Assembly: GCF_015245355.1 (NCBI RefSeq)
Contig: NZ_CP063311.1
Span: 1,261,313 to 1,325,312 of the forward strand
Direction: 5' to 3'
Length of the DNA stretch: 64,000 nt
DNA from: Anabaenopsis elenkinii CCIBt3563
GTDB taxonomy: Bacteria > Cyanobacteriota > Cyanobacteriia > Cyanobacteriales > Nostocaceae
Part shown: positions 45,920 through 54,920 of the stretch, piece by piece
How positions within the stretch are numbered: position 1 is the stretch's first letter
Layout of the letters: the number at the start of each line of letters is the position of its first letter
Notes under the pieces: model-generated
The model's database searches: none
The model's input: only the letters and a program-made list of their open reading frames with translations
What the model was told of the DNA's origin: nothing
Translations under genes and position numbers: made by a program

Positions 45920-46315
45920 ATGACCTACGCAATTATTGAAACTGGCGGCAAGCAACTGAAAGTTGAGCCAGGTCGCTTTTACGATATTGAACTTCTCCAT
46001 ATCGAAGCCGACGAAAAAGTTACAATAGATTCAGTATTACTAGTGCAGCATGACGGCGAAGTCACCATAGGACAGCCGTTAGTAACAGGGGCGACTGTAG
46101 AGGGAACAGTTGTGCGGAATCTGAGAGGCCGCAAAGTCATAGTATATAAAATGAAGCCGAAAAAGAAAACCCGTAAAAAACGGGGACATCGGCAAGAAAT
46201 TACTAGACTGATGATTGACTCCATCACCCTGAATGGAGCAGTATTTACCGCTCCAGAAGAGGTATCAGCCGATCCCACTACCGAAAATTCCCCTGTAGAA
46301 GCTGTAGCTGAATAA
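45920..46315 (+). CDS. rplU: 50S ribosomal protein L21
   Basis: 131 aa, starting [20 protein letters not shown]. It carries the L21 signature ([30 protein letters not shown]). L21 binds 23S rRNA next to L20. The C-terminus (about 105-131) is acidic and longer than in E. coli, as usual in cyanobacteria. It is followed by rpmA 27 bp later, the conserved rplU-rpmA operon. Confidence 0.97.
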   Translation: MTYAIIETGGKQLKVEPGRFYDIELLHIEADEKVTIDSVLLVQHDGEVTIGQPLVTGATVEGTVVRNLRGRKVIVYKMKPKKKTRKKRGHRQEITRLMIDSITLNGAVFTAPEEVSADPTTENSPVEAVAE

Positions 46316-46342
46316 TAATATAGAGAAAACCAAGAGGTAATT

Positions 46343-46624
46343 ATGGCTCATAAGAAAGGAACAGGTAGTACTCGTAACGGACGCGACTCTAATGCTCAAC
46401 GCTTGGGAGTCAAGCGCTACGGTGGTCAAACCGTACTAGCGGGAAACATTCTCGTACGTCAACGGGGAACCAAATTTCACCCTGGTAACAATGTTGGTAT
46501 TGGTAGCGATGACACCTTGTTTGCCTTGATTGATGGTTTAGTAGCCTTTGAAAGAAAAGGTAAAAACCGCAAAAAAGTTAGTGTTTATCCAGTTGCAACC
46601 CCAGCAGAGACAGCTACCGTTTAG
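46343..46624 (+). CDS. rpmA: 50S ribosomal protein L27
   Basis: 93 aa. The N-terminus [20 protein letters not shown] and the body ([39 protein letters not shown]) are canonical L27. Its N-terminal tail reaches the peptidyl transferase centre. It is second in the rplU-rpmA operon with an AAGAGGTAA site before the ATG. A GGGTGGG/CCCACCC hairpin (46633-46651) follows but lacks a T-run. Confidence 0.97.
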   Translation: MAHKKGTGSTRNGRDSNAQRLGVKRYGGQTVLAGNILVRQRGTKFHPGNNVGIGSDDTLFALIDGLVAFERKGKNRKKVSVYPVATPAETATV

Positions 46625-46661
46625 ATGTGCGTGGGTGGGTAATCCCCACCCTCTCCAACCA

Positions 46662-47114
46662 CTACATATAACCTGAAGATAGTAAGTGTAGTAAGTGACC
46701 GCAACCTAACCCCCCTAATGAAAAGAGCAAGATAATTAAAAAAGCTTGTAATTGTGTGAGACCAGCGGTTTGACAGTCGATTCTCCCTAAGATACCAGCA
46801 CAAATAATCAGCAACATATCCAGAAATATACCGAACCAAGCCAGCATCAGAAAAAATAATAAGGCAGCAAGAATGCCAACAGTAAAAGACCTAAGATTTG
46901 AGCTAACTAATAGACTAGAATACTTTGAGATGGACGACACAGGAACAGTTAAGCTCGCCACCAAAATTAAAATAGCTACTATAACTAATATCCACAGGTA
47001 AAAATGGGCTTGAGTCTGGGATAATACACGCCCTAGTCGAGTGTAACTCAGTGAGACGAGTATTAAAGACATCCAAGGCAGTGTTTTAAAACTAAGATTA
47101 GTTGGTCTAGGCAT
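46662..47114 (-). CDS. Small membrane protein of unknown function
   Basis: 150 aa with four predicted hydrophobic helices (LYLWILVIVAILILVASL-type: FYLWILVIVAILILVASLTV; RSFTVGILAALLFFLMLAW; FLDMLLIICAGILG; LQAFLIILLFSLGGLGCGHL). No family recognised. It converges with rpmA and diverges from cruF. A Pro/Arg-containing N-terminus (MPRPTNLSFK) precedes the first helix. I consider it real because of its length and consistent hydropathy. Confidence 0.65.
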   Translation of the reverse strand: MPRPTNLSFKTLPWMSLILVSLSYTRLGRVLSQTQAHFYLWILVIVAILILVASLTVPVSSISKYSSLLVSSNLRSFTVGILAALLFFLMLAWFGIFLDMLLIICAGILGRIDCQTAGLTQLQAFLIILLFSLGGLGCGHLLHLLSSGYM

Positions 47115-47320
47115 TCTAGGGTCATACCGATACTGCTAACACCCCATATACATTTTGTCTAGAGCTAACAGTATAAGTTTAATAGGTTATCATGCACTTA
47201 CTCAGAAAAATTAACAACTTCCAGGGGAATAATGGTACAAACTAGTTAAATATTTGCGTAAATATTTGTAAACTATTAACAGCCCAGCAGCCACACGTCA
47301 CATCTTGTTAAGGACTGATC

Positions 47321-48229
47321 ATGAAACAACTTGTAATCGCGGAGCGCGTAGGCCTAATTGGCCATATCGTGTCAATGGTCTTTGGATTGGTAGGCATACT
47401 AATAGTAGTACCGAATGCCGAAGTAATTTTCCATTTCTCTGAAATTGGACAAACTGCCATGCAGTGGAGTATGGCTGGGGGTGGTGTGGTCTATATGATC
47501 TTGGGAACCGCGGCTGTATTTTTGTACGGTATGCGTACCTTGGGGTTAGGGAGAATTTTGGCATTTATGCTGCCAGCAATATTGATTTCCCTCACCAGTG
47601 AACTACTGGGAACCAGTACAGGATTTCCTTTCGGTCACTACAGCTATTTGAGCGGCTTGGGCTATAAAATTTCTGGTTTAGTGCCCTTTACAATTCCCCT
47701 ATCATGGTTTTATTTGGGATGCGTTTCTTACCTACTAGCCCGTGCTGGTTTAGAAGTGGACACAAAACCCAGCTGGTGGCGACATATTGTTGCTATTGCT
47801 TTAGGTTCTTTACTGTTAACTTCCTGGGATTTTGTGCTTGATCCTGCCATGAGCCAAACTTCTCTACCCTTCTGGTATTGGCATCAACCGGGGGCTTTCT
47901 TTGGAATGCCTTATCAAAACTTTGCGGGTTGGTGGGGTACTGGTGCAGTATTTATGACCGTCTCCGCCTTACTATGGAAAAACAACCCCATCAAATTTGA
48001 GCGATCGCAGCTCAATCTACCCTTAGTAGTATATTTAGCCAACTTTGGCTTTGCTACAGTCATGAGTTTAGCTGCGGGATTCTCCATCCCCGTAGTATTG
48101 GGCTGTTTCCTAGGAGTAGCCCCTGCACTAGCACTGTGGTTAAAAGGGTCAGCAGTATCTAACCAAACTGATACCCAATCAACCACCAACCAAATGTCAG
48201 TGGCAAATATCAAAGTTGCCTTGAAATAA
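47321..48229 (+). CDS. cruF: Carotenoid 1',2'-hydratase CruF
   Basis: 302 aa, about seven membrane helices. Family blocks seen: SLTSELLGTSTGFPFGHYSY, LVPFTIPLSWFYLGCVSYLL and SWDFVLDPAMSQTSLPFWYW, with the acidic residues expected for hydratase chemistry. CruF hydrates the psi-end of gamma-carotene on the way to myxol glycosides. It is immediately followed by cruG (82 bp), the same pairing known from other cyanobacteria. Localised in thylakoid or envelope membrane. Confidence 0.9.
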   Translation: MKQLVIAERVGLIGHIVSMVFGLVGILIVVPNAEVIFHFSEIGQTAMQWSMAGGGVVYMILGTAAVFLYGMRTLGLGRILAFMLPAILISLTSELLGTSTGFPFGHYSYLSGLGYKISGLVPFTIPLSWFYLGCVSYLLARAGLEVDTKPSWWRHIVAIALGSLLLTSWDFVLDPAMSQTSLPFWYWHQPGAFFGMPYQNFAGWWGTGAVFMTVSALLWKNNPIKFERSQLNLPLVVYLANFGFATVMSLAAGFSIPVVLGCFLGVAPALALWLKGSAVSNQTDTQSTTNQMSVANIKVALK

Positions 48230-48311
48230 AATTTAGGGGACAGGAAGACTACCGAAAACAACCAAAAACCCCTGTCTCCTGCCCAATTTTCTTGTGTAAT
48301 CACCATTTTCA

Positions 48312-49496
48312 TTGCTAGATATTTTTATTGTGGAAAACGCTTTAACAGTAGAAAGCGTCATAACTTTTCTATTGCTACTTATTCAAATACCAGCAACGGC
48401 GATTTTACTTTCCCGTCTGTTGAAGGGGCCAAGAAGGTATCCCCCCATATCACCCCAACAGCCAACACCGGAACTCCTGGGTAGTGTGAGCGTTGTAGTT
48501 CCCACCCTTAACGAAGCCCTGCGCATTAGTCCCCTGTTGTCTGGCTTAAGCCGCCAAAGTTACGAAGTGCGGGAAATTATTGTCGTAGATAGTAATTCCC
48601 AAGATGGAACCCCGGACTTAGTTAAAACTGCACAGCAGCAAGACCCCCGTTTTCGGTTAATCACAGATGACCCCTTACCCCCTAATTGGGTAGGTCGTCC
48701 CTGGGCTTTACACAACGGATTTTTGCAAAGTTCCGAAGCAAGTAACTGGTTTCTGGGGATGGATGCTGACACCCAACCACATCCGGGACTAGTTGCTAGT
48801 TTAGTCAAAACCGCACAAGCCCAAGGATATGATTTAATTTCCCTCTCACCCCAGTTCATTCTCAAGTATCCCGGTGAATGTTGGCTGCAACCAGCATTAT
48901 TAATGACTTTGCTTTATCGCTTCGACCCGGCGGGAATTACCACCACCCAGCCGGAAAGGGTTATGGCTAATGGTCAATGCTTTTTGTGTCGCCGTTCTGT
49001 TTTGGCTGCCGTCAGTGGTTATACTAGTGCTAGTAGTTCTTTTTGTGATGATGTCACCTTAGCGCGACATATTGCACAGCAAGGGTTTAAAGTCGGCTTT
49101 CTGGATGGCTCCCAGGTGCTCAAGGTGCGGATGTATGAGGGCGCAAGGGAAACTTGGAAGGAGTGGGGGCGCAGTCTCGATTTAAAAGACGCATCTCTAC
49201 CTGGTCAAGTGTGGGGCGATTTATGGTTACTCTTTGCAGTGCAAGGTTTACCTCTATTGCTTGTCCCTACTTGCTTGTTACTTTCCTCCCACCCCCTCTT
49301 ATTGGGGTTAAATATATTTCTGTTGGTCATCCGTTTTGCTCTGGTTTTTGCGATCGCACCTTCATACGATCGCAAAACTGCTCAAGGTGGTTGGTTATTT
49401 TGGCTTTCTCCTTTAGCTGACCCCCTAGCTGTATTGCGAATCTTTCTCTCAGCATTGCGCACCCCCAGGGAATGGCGAGGGAGGCAGTATAATTGA
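48312..49496 (+). CDS. cruG: Carotenoid glycosyltransferase CruG
   Basis: 394 aa with a TTG start; GTG 48330 is an alternative. An N-terminal membrane helix (SVITFLLLLIQIPATAILLS) is followed by a GT2-type domain: VSVVVPTLNEALRISPLLSG, IIVVDSNSQDGTPDLV, DXD-like LGMDADTQPHPG, and a C-terminal hydrophobic region. CruG attaches the sugar to the 2'-hydroxyl of myxol. Pairing with cruF on the same strand supports the call. Confidence 0.88.
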   Translation: MLDIFIVENALTVESVITFLLLLIQIPATAILLSRLLKGPRRYPPISPQQPTPELLGSVSVVVPTLNEALRISPLLSGLSRQSYEVREIIVVDSNSQDGTPDLVKTAQQQDPRFRLITDDPLPPNWVGRPWALHNGFLQSSEASNWFLGMDADTQPHPGLVASLVKTAQAQGYDLISLSPQFILKYPGECWLQPALLMTLLYRFDPAGITTTQPERVMANGQCFLCRRSVLAAVSGYTSASSSFCDDVTLARHIAQQGFKVGFLDGSQVLKVRMYEGARETWKEWGRSLDLKDASLPGQVWGDLWLLFAVQGLPLLLVPTCLLLSSHPLLLGLNIFLLVIRFALVFAIAPSYDRKTAQGGWLFWLSPLADPLAVLRIFLSALRTPREWRGRQYN

Positions 49497-49504
49497 TTAC
49501 TCAC

Positions 49505-50416
49505 TTATATTTCATTTTCCGTTTCTAGGCGATCGCCCCGTTCTAATTCCCAGAGAATTTGATTTCCTTCCCGTCTGACCCGTGACACAATCCAGTTGCG
49601 CCAGCGCCACTCGTCTCCTCGACTAGTGACCGCGCTGGCGTGGACATCCATCAAGTCTGCTAGTTCCGAACTAGTGATTAAATAGCCTTTTTCCGCAATC
49701 TCATCAGCTATACGCAGCGTCTCCACCAAGTTTCTCAGTTGTTTGACCCTGGTTGTCGATAGCTGTTCCTGATTTGTGCCCGCATCTAGTGCAGTGGATG
49801 GTTCCATGGCATTTATATCTGACATCAAAGTACTGTGTTCTTGTGTACTTTTGTGAAGTATTGTAGATTTAGACTCATAACAGGCTACCTCTTCCCCGTC
49901 TCCTTCACCTAAAGAATGTAAAGATTTGTAGGAATTAGTAGGAGATAATTCTTGTAGAGATGGAATTTGACCGCTAGCAAATGAGCGAGCAATCACATCA
50001 CACCGCTCGTTACCTATGTTACCAGAATGTCCGCGCACGTGCTGCCAATTTATTTTCTGAGTATTAAGTTCATCAAGAATTTCTAACAGGTCTTGGTTCT
50101 GGACAGGTTTACCATCAGCCTTTTTCCAGCCTTTTTTTTTCCATCCTGGTAACCACTTGGTGACGCAGTTAATCAGATATTCGCTATCGGTGTATAGGGT
50201 AATTGGTTCAGCTTGTCCAGATGTATGGAAGAATTTTAAAGCGGAGATCGCCGCTGTCATCTCCATCTTATTATTAGTCGTATAATTGGCAGCATCACCC
50301 ATTTCATGAACTGCGCCATCAGTGAAATAAGCTACCACACCCCAACCCCCAGGACCAGGGTTACCAGTGCAAGCGCCATCAGTGTATATACTTTTAATTG
50401 TGCGTTGGTTGGACAT
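49505..50416 (-). CDS. rnhA: Ribonuclease HI with C-terminal cyanobacterial extension
   Basis: 303 aa from ATG 50416 (MSNQRTIKSIYTDGACTGNP). The four catalytic acids are in place: Asp in YTDGACTGNPGPGGWGVV, Glu in NKMEMTAAI, Asp in LYTDSEYLI, Asp in NERCDVIARS. RNase HI removes RNA from RNA-DNA hybrids. After about residue 150 there is a low-complexity linker, then a helical domain (LRNLVETLRIADEIAEKGYL, SELADLMDVHASAVTSRGDE) that may bind nucleic acid. An open frame continues upstream to 50608, but those codons are MITE sequence. Confidence 0.93.
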   Translation of the reverse strand: MSNQRTIKSIYTDGACTGNPGPGGWGVVAYFTDGAVHEMGDAANYTTNNKMEMTAAISALKFFHTSGQAEPITLYTDSEYLINCVTKWLPGWKKKGWKKADGKPVQNQDLLEILDELNTQKINWQHVRGHSGNIGNERCDVIARSFASGQIPSLQELSPTNSYKSLHSLGEGDGEEVACYESKSTILHKSTQEHSTLMSDINAMEPSTALDAGTNQEQLSTTRVKQLRNLVETLRIADEIAEKGYLITSSELADLMDVHASAVTSRGDEWRWRNWIVSRVRREGNQILWELERGDRLETENEI

Positions 50417-50461
50417 AGTGCAGATTTGAGCAAATATGGAACCTGACCCCACCTCCTCCTG

Positions 50462-50699
50462 AGAGGATGTTTGATAAGTCATGATTAGTGTATCAACTAT
50501 TGTTTTACCCCACCCTAACCCTCCCCTTGTAAGGGGAGGGGACTGGATTTTATTGTTTTTTGTGCGGTCGGTGAGCGAAGTCGAACCGTGTTCCTCAATC
50601 CTTCCCAATCCTTCCCAATCCTTCGGTGTGTTCCCTGTTCCGGTGTTCCCTGTTCCCTAATATAAAAATTACCTGTTTAATACTTTCCAAACATCCTCT
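50462..50699. mobile_element. MITE-like element, copy 3, inverted
   Basis: 238 bp in the opposite orientation to copies 1 and 2. Ends AGAGGATGTTTG at 50462-50473 and CAAACATCCTCT at 50688-50699 are perfect inverted repeats. The shared segments TGATTAGTGTATCAACTATT, CCCTAACCCTCCCC and CCCCTTGTAAGGGG are present, with extra CAATCCTTCC units. It lies 45 bp upstream of the rnhA start, between that gene and the ABC operon, so it occupies the rnhA promoter region. Confidence 0.88.
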
Positions 50700-50830
50700 A
50701 AGAGTCAAGGAGAGATGAGAAACCTTTTGTTGTATGTTACTTAATTCCCACTCCCAGCACTAGAGATGAGGATCAGCCCTCAAGTGATCTAAGATGATTG
50801 GGTATTCTCTATTTTGTTACCAGTCACGCC

Positions 50831-51799
50831 ATGATTGAAGTAGAACATCTGTGTAAAACCTACGGTTCTACCCCAGCTATTCATGATGTCACCTTTAGGG
50901 TTGAACCTGGGGAAATTTTAGGATTTTTAGGACCTAATGGTGCGGGTAAAACTACAACCATGCGAATTTTAGCCGGTTATTTACCAGCTACCAAGGGTAA
51001 AGCCGCAATTGCTGGCTTTGATGTTCATGAAAATTCCCTCGCAGTTCGCCAACGCATTGGTTATTTACCGGAGACACCACCGTTATATCCAGAAATGACC
51101 GTGGAGGGATTCTTACATTTTGTCGCCAGAATTAAAGGTGTTCCCCCGGGCGATCGCACCCAGAAAGTCACAGCAGCGATGAAACGCTGTAACTTAGAAG
51201 ATAAGCGCCAAGTAATTATCCGCAAACTATCTAAAGGATACCGTCAAAGAGTCGGCATTGCTCAAGCCATCGTCCACGACCCACCAGCAATTATTTTAGA
51301 TGAACCCACCGTGGGACTTGACCCCCGACAAATTATTGAAGTCCGCAATTTAATTAAAAGTCTCGCTGGTACTCACACTATTATTCTGTCTACCCACATT
51401 TTGCCAGAGGTGAGTATGACCTGTACCCGTGTCGCCATTATCAACGGCGGTAAAATTGTCGCTACTAACACACCAGAAAACCTCATGACCCAGTTATCAG
51501 GTGGGTCAGGATATGAAATAGAAATTGAGGGAGATAGTAGTTTAGCAACACAAACCTTGCAAAATATACCCGGTGTAAGTTTGGTAGAACCTCTGGGTAA
51601 TGACTTATCTCATCACAACCGCACCCAGCTGCGGGTAATTTCCCAACCAGGAGTGGAAGCGGGAAAAGATATTGCTGCAACATTAGTCAGTGGAGGTTGG
51701 CGATTACATGAAATGCGACGTGTCAGCGCTACCCTAGAAGATGTATTTTTGCAACTGACTACAGCAGAAAAGCATCTAGATTCCGATTCACCAAACTAA
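50831..51799 (+). CDS. ABC transporter ATP-binding protein (GldA-like)
   Basis: 322 aa from ATG 50831 (MIEVEHLCKTYGSTPAIHDV); the frame extends upstream by 11 codons. Walker A GFLGPNGAGKTTTMRIL, Q-loop near YLPETPPLYPEM, signature KLSKGYRQRVGIAQA, Walker B AIILDEPTVGLD, H-loop STHILPEVS. First of a four-gene run (ATPase, permease, GldG-like, DUF4340), spaced 15, 25 and 37 bp, that should form one membrane complex. The exported substrate is unknown. Confidence 0.92.
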   Translation: MIEVEHLCKTYGSTPAIHDVTFRVEPGEILGFLGPNGAGKTTTMRILAGYLPATKGKAAIAGFDVHENSLAVRQRIGYLPETPPLYPEMTVEGFLHFVARIKGVPPGDRTQKVTAAMKRCNLEDKRQVIIRKLSKGYRQRVGIAQAIVHDPPAIILDEPTVGLDPRQIIEVRNLIKSLAGTHTIILSTHILPEVSMTCTRVAIINGGKIVATNTPENLMTQLSGGSGYEIEIEGDSSLATQTLQNIPGVSLVEPLGNDLSHHNRTQLRVISQPGVEAGKDIAATLVSGGWRLHEMRRVSATLEDVFLQLTTAEKHLDSDSPN

Positions 51800-51814
51800 G
51801 GAGAAACAGCTTCA

Positions 51815-52627
51815 ATGGGTATAGTGCTCAGTAATATTATTGCCATTTATCGCCGAGAGTTCCAGAGTTATTTTATCTCTCCCTTTGCCTATGCGATCGC
51901 CAGTGTATTTTGGTTGATAGCCGGGTTATTCTTTGTGACAATTTTAGTAGGTCCAAATGGGATTTTACCAACTGTTGCCCAACTAGACCTCCAAGCACAA
52001 CAACTAAATATACCAATACCACCCATAGATGTCCCCTATGAATTTATCCGCGCCTTCCTGGATAGATTGGGGTGGATACTGTTATTTATATTACCTATGT
52101 TTTCCATGGGATTGTATGGGTCAGAACGAAAGCTGGGTACTTTGGAACTGTTAGCCACCTCACCAGTCACTAACTGGGCGGTAGCAGTAGGTAAATTATT
52201 AGGTGTACTCACATTCTTTACCACCCTGATTGTACCCTTATTCATCTTGCAGGCGATCGCCATCAGTGCATCCAATCCCCCCATGTCGCCAACAATTCCC
52301 TTACTAGGGAATTTGGGCTTAATCTTGCTAGCTGCGGCAATATTATCACTAGGAATGTTTATTTCCTCCCTCACCGATAGCACAATTTTATCTGCTCTCC
52401 TCACCTTCGCCGTAATTTTATTATTATTATTTGTTGATGTCATTGCCAAAGGTATCGGTGGAACCATGGGAGAAATAATAGGTCATTTCTCATTATTAAA
52501 ACATTACAATACCCTAATTCAAGGTATTTTCGATACCAGCGCCTTGATTTTATTCAGTAGTTATATATTTTTGGGGATCTTTCTCACAGCCCAGTCAATT
52601 GATGCACTGCGCTTTCACCGTCGGTAA
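51815..52627 (+). CDS. ABC-2 type permease (GldF-like)
   Basis: 270 aa, about six membrane helices. The N-terminal IIAIYRREFQSYFISPFAYA is the common start of ABC-2 permeases in this operon type. Further blocks: MFSMGLYGSERKLGTLELLA, TSPVTNWAVAVGKLLGV, SLGMFISSLTDSTILSALL. It should pair with the ATPase encoded 15 bp upstream in the plasma membrane. Confidence 0.9.
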   Translation: MGIVLSNIIAIYRREFQSYFISPFAYAIASVFWLIAGLFFVTILVGPNGILPTVAQLDLQAQQLNIPIPPIDVPYEFIRAFLDRLGWILLFILPMFSMGLYGSERKLGTLELLATSPVTNWAVAVGKLLGVLTFFTTLIVPLFILQAIAISASNPPMSPTIPLLGNLGLILLAAAILSLGMFISSLTDSTILSALLTFAVILLLLFVDVIAKGIGGTMGEIIGHFSLLKHYNTLIQGIFDTSALILFSSYIFLGIFLTAQSIDALRFHRR

Positions 52628-52652
52628 TTATCAAACCAATGAGTAATCACAC

Positions 52653-54224
52653 ATGAAAATTATAAAAAAAAATCAACTGGGAAAATACTTATTTTTCCTA
52701 GGCTTATTTTTACTCGCTGTTGGCGTAACATCTGCAATAGTAGCGGAAACCTGGGGAATTATCCCCCTGATATTCCTGATTGCAGGAACTATTACCCTTA
52801 CCTTGTGGATAATATTGCAAACTCACCAAAATCAATGGTGGAATAGTCGTTCCACCCAAGCGGGTACTAATGCTCTGATTGCCATTGTAGCTGTATTCGC
52901 AATTGTGGGGTTAGTTAACTTCTTAGGTACTCGTTATTACCTGCGTCAAGACTTAACAGAAACCCAATTATTTAGCCTAGCACCCCAATCTCAACAATTA
53001 GTCAGGAGATTAGAAAAACCAGTCAAAGTATGGATATTTGATAATAACAGAAATCCTCTGGACAGGGAACTACTAGAAAACTATCGGCGAGAAAATTCCC
53101 AATTTCAATTTGAGTATATAGACCCCCAAGCTCAACCAACCCTAGCAAACAAATTTGGTGTTAAAGACTATGGGGAAGTGTACCTAGAATTTGGAGATAA
53201 CCGCCAATTAGTGCAAACCTTAACGATCAATGAACGTCTGTCAGAAATTAGACTCACAAATCGTCTGCAACAACTTAATAGCACAACCACCACTCCAGTT
53301 TACTTTCTGCAAGGTCATGGCGAACATTCCTTAACATCCGATCAGGGGGGAATTTCACAAGCCATCCAGGCCTTAGGAGATAGGAATTATACTGTATTAC
53401 CACTGAATTTAGTAGAAAAATCCCAAGTTCCAGAAAATGCAGCGGTTGTCGTCGTAGCAGGTCCCAAACGAGAATTATTTGATAGCGAGGTCAAAGCCTT
53501 ACAAGATTATCTCAATGGCGGTGGAAATGTCCTATTAATGATTGACCCCAATACTAATACCAATCTCGACAGTTTACTCAAAGAATGGGGTGTTATTTTA
53601 GACAATCGTTTAGCCGTGGATGTTTCCGGATCTGCTGTAGGACTTGGCCCAGCTGTTCCCATTGTCACAGATTATGGACAACATCCCATTACACAAGACT
53701 TTGGTAATGGTATTTCCTTCTATCAATTAGCAAGACATATAGAAATTAAACCTGTAGATGGAATTGAATCAACCATCTTACTACAAACTAAACCCTATCC
53801 TAACAGTTGGGCTGAAAGTGACCTCAACAGCGAAAAATTAGACTTTAACCCCCAAACAGATATCCCCGGACCCCTGACTTTAGGGGTCGCTTTAACTAAA
53901 ACCATACCAACCACACCCCCGGAAAAGGAAGAAACACCCCCACCAGCACCGACCATGGAATCCCGGTTAGTAATCATTGGAGATTCGGAGTTTGCTACTG
54001 ATGGCTTATTTCAACAGCAACTGAATGGAGATGTGTTTCTTAACTCCGTCACTTGGTTAAGTCAACAAGACCAACAACCCCTTTCTATTCGCCCCAAAGA
54101 ACCCACAAACCGCCGGATTAACTTGACCATTCTCCAAGCTAATCTGTTAGCACTCTCATCTTTATTACTATTACCATTATTGGGGTTAGTAACAGCGGTT
54201 ATTATTTGGTGGAAGCGGAGATAA
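52653..54224 (+). CDS. GldG-like ABC auxiliary protein
   Basis: 523 aa. N-terminal membrane helices (residues about 9-85), then a large soluble region with QDLTETQLFSLAPQSQQLVR, PVYFLQGHGEHSLTSDQGG and AVVVVAGPKRELFDSEVKAL (ABC_transp_aux-type), and a C-terminal helix (LALSSLLLLPLLGLVTAVII). A Pro-rich insert (TTPPEKEETPPPAPTMES) interrupts the soluble part. It is third in the ABC operon. GldG-like proteins act with gliding or export ABC systems, but the role here is unknown. Confidence 0.85.
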   Translation: MKIIKKNQLGKYLFFLGLFLLAVGVTSAIVAETWGIIPLIFLIAGTITLTLWIILQTHQNQWWNSRSTQAGTNALIAIVAVFAIVGLVNFLGTRYYLRQDLTETQLFSLAPQSQQLVRRLEKPVKVWIFDNNRNPLDRELLENYRRENSQFQFEYIDPQAQPTLANKFGVKDYGEVYLEFGDNRQLVQTLTINERLSEIRLTNRLQQLNSTTTTPVYFLQGHGEHSLTSDQGGISQAIQALGDRNYTVLPLNLVEKSQVPENAAVVVVAGPKRELFDSEVKALQDYLNGGGNVLLMIDPNTNTNLDSLLKEWGVILDNRLAVDVSGSAVGLGPAVPIVTDYGQHPITQDFGNGISFYQLARHIEIKPVDGIESTILLQTKPYPNSWAESDLNSEKLDFNPQTDIPGPLTLGVALTKTIPTTPPEKEETPPPAPTMESRLVIIGDSEFATDGLFQQQLNGDVFLNSVTWLSQQDQQPLSIRPKEPTNRRINLTILQANLLALSSLLLLPLLGLVTAVIIWWKRR

Positions 54225-54261
54225 TCAAAAGATATAAAATTAAAGATATGAAATTAAAGAT

Positions 54262-54858
54262 ATGAAATTACCACGCACAACTTTAGTTTTAATCTTTCTC
54301 GCTCTGGGTTTGGGTGGTTTTGTCTATTTCTACGAAATCCAAGGTACAACCCAGCGAGAACAATTGCAGGCGCAAAACCAGCGAATTTTTTCCTTTACAG
54401 AAGATGAGATAGGAGCTTTAACAATTCAGAAACAAGATATTAACCTTAAGTTAGAACGCAACACCCCATCAGCACAACCTAAATGGTTATTAACATCCCC
54501 CACCCCAGCACCAGCTAATGATGCGATCGTTGCTTATTTAACTAATTTATTAGTTAATGGTCAAAGCGATCGCACATTAGAAATTACACCTAATCAATTA
54601 GATGGATTCGGTTTGACTCAACCCTTAGCCACCATTAATATTAACTTGAAAAACCAGAAAACACACCAACTAATTTTAGGTAACCCTGACTTTAACAGTC
54701 GGTTTTTATATGCTCGAACTGACGACAATCAAGAAGAAAATGGTAAGATAAATGTCATACTTGTATCCACAGATTTTCAAAATGCTGTAAATCGGGAACT
54801 CTCAGAATGGCAACAACCAAAAGACATAACACCTGAAGATGAACCTATTAAAAATTAA
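54262..54858 (+). CDS. DUF4340 domain protein
   Basis: 198 aa. An N-terminal membrane anchor (TLVLIFLALGLGGFVYFYEI) precedes a periplasmic domain of the DUF4340 type (FTEDEIGALTIQKQDINLKL, WLLTSPTPAPANDAIVAYLT, LTQPLATININLKNQKTHQL). It is last in the ABC/GldG operon, 37 bp after the GldG-like gene. This gene order recurs widely. Function unknown. Confidence 0.85.
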   Translation: MKLPRTTLVLIFLALGLGGFVYFYEIQGTTQREQLQAQNQRIFSFTEDEIGALTIQKQDINLKLERNTPSAQPKWLLTSPTPAPANDAIVAYLTNLLVNGQSDRTLEITPNQLDGFGLTQPLATININLKNQKTHQLILGNPDFNSRFLYARTDDNQEENGKINVILVSTDFQNAVNRELSEWQQPKDITPEDEPIKN

Positions 54859-54920
54859 GCGATCGCCACATTAAAACATAAAAAGCAGCCACAGAAAAAT
54901 TAAACATCAACCCAGCTTAC

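Noticed and set aside
50417-50608. N-terminal extension of RnhA
   Set aside because: The extra 64 codons come from MITE sequence and the spacer; RNase HI homology begins at the ATG at 50416.
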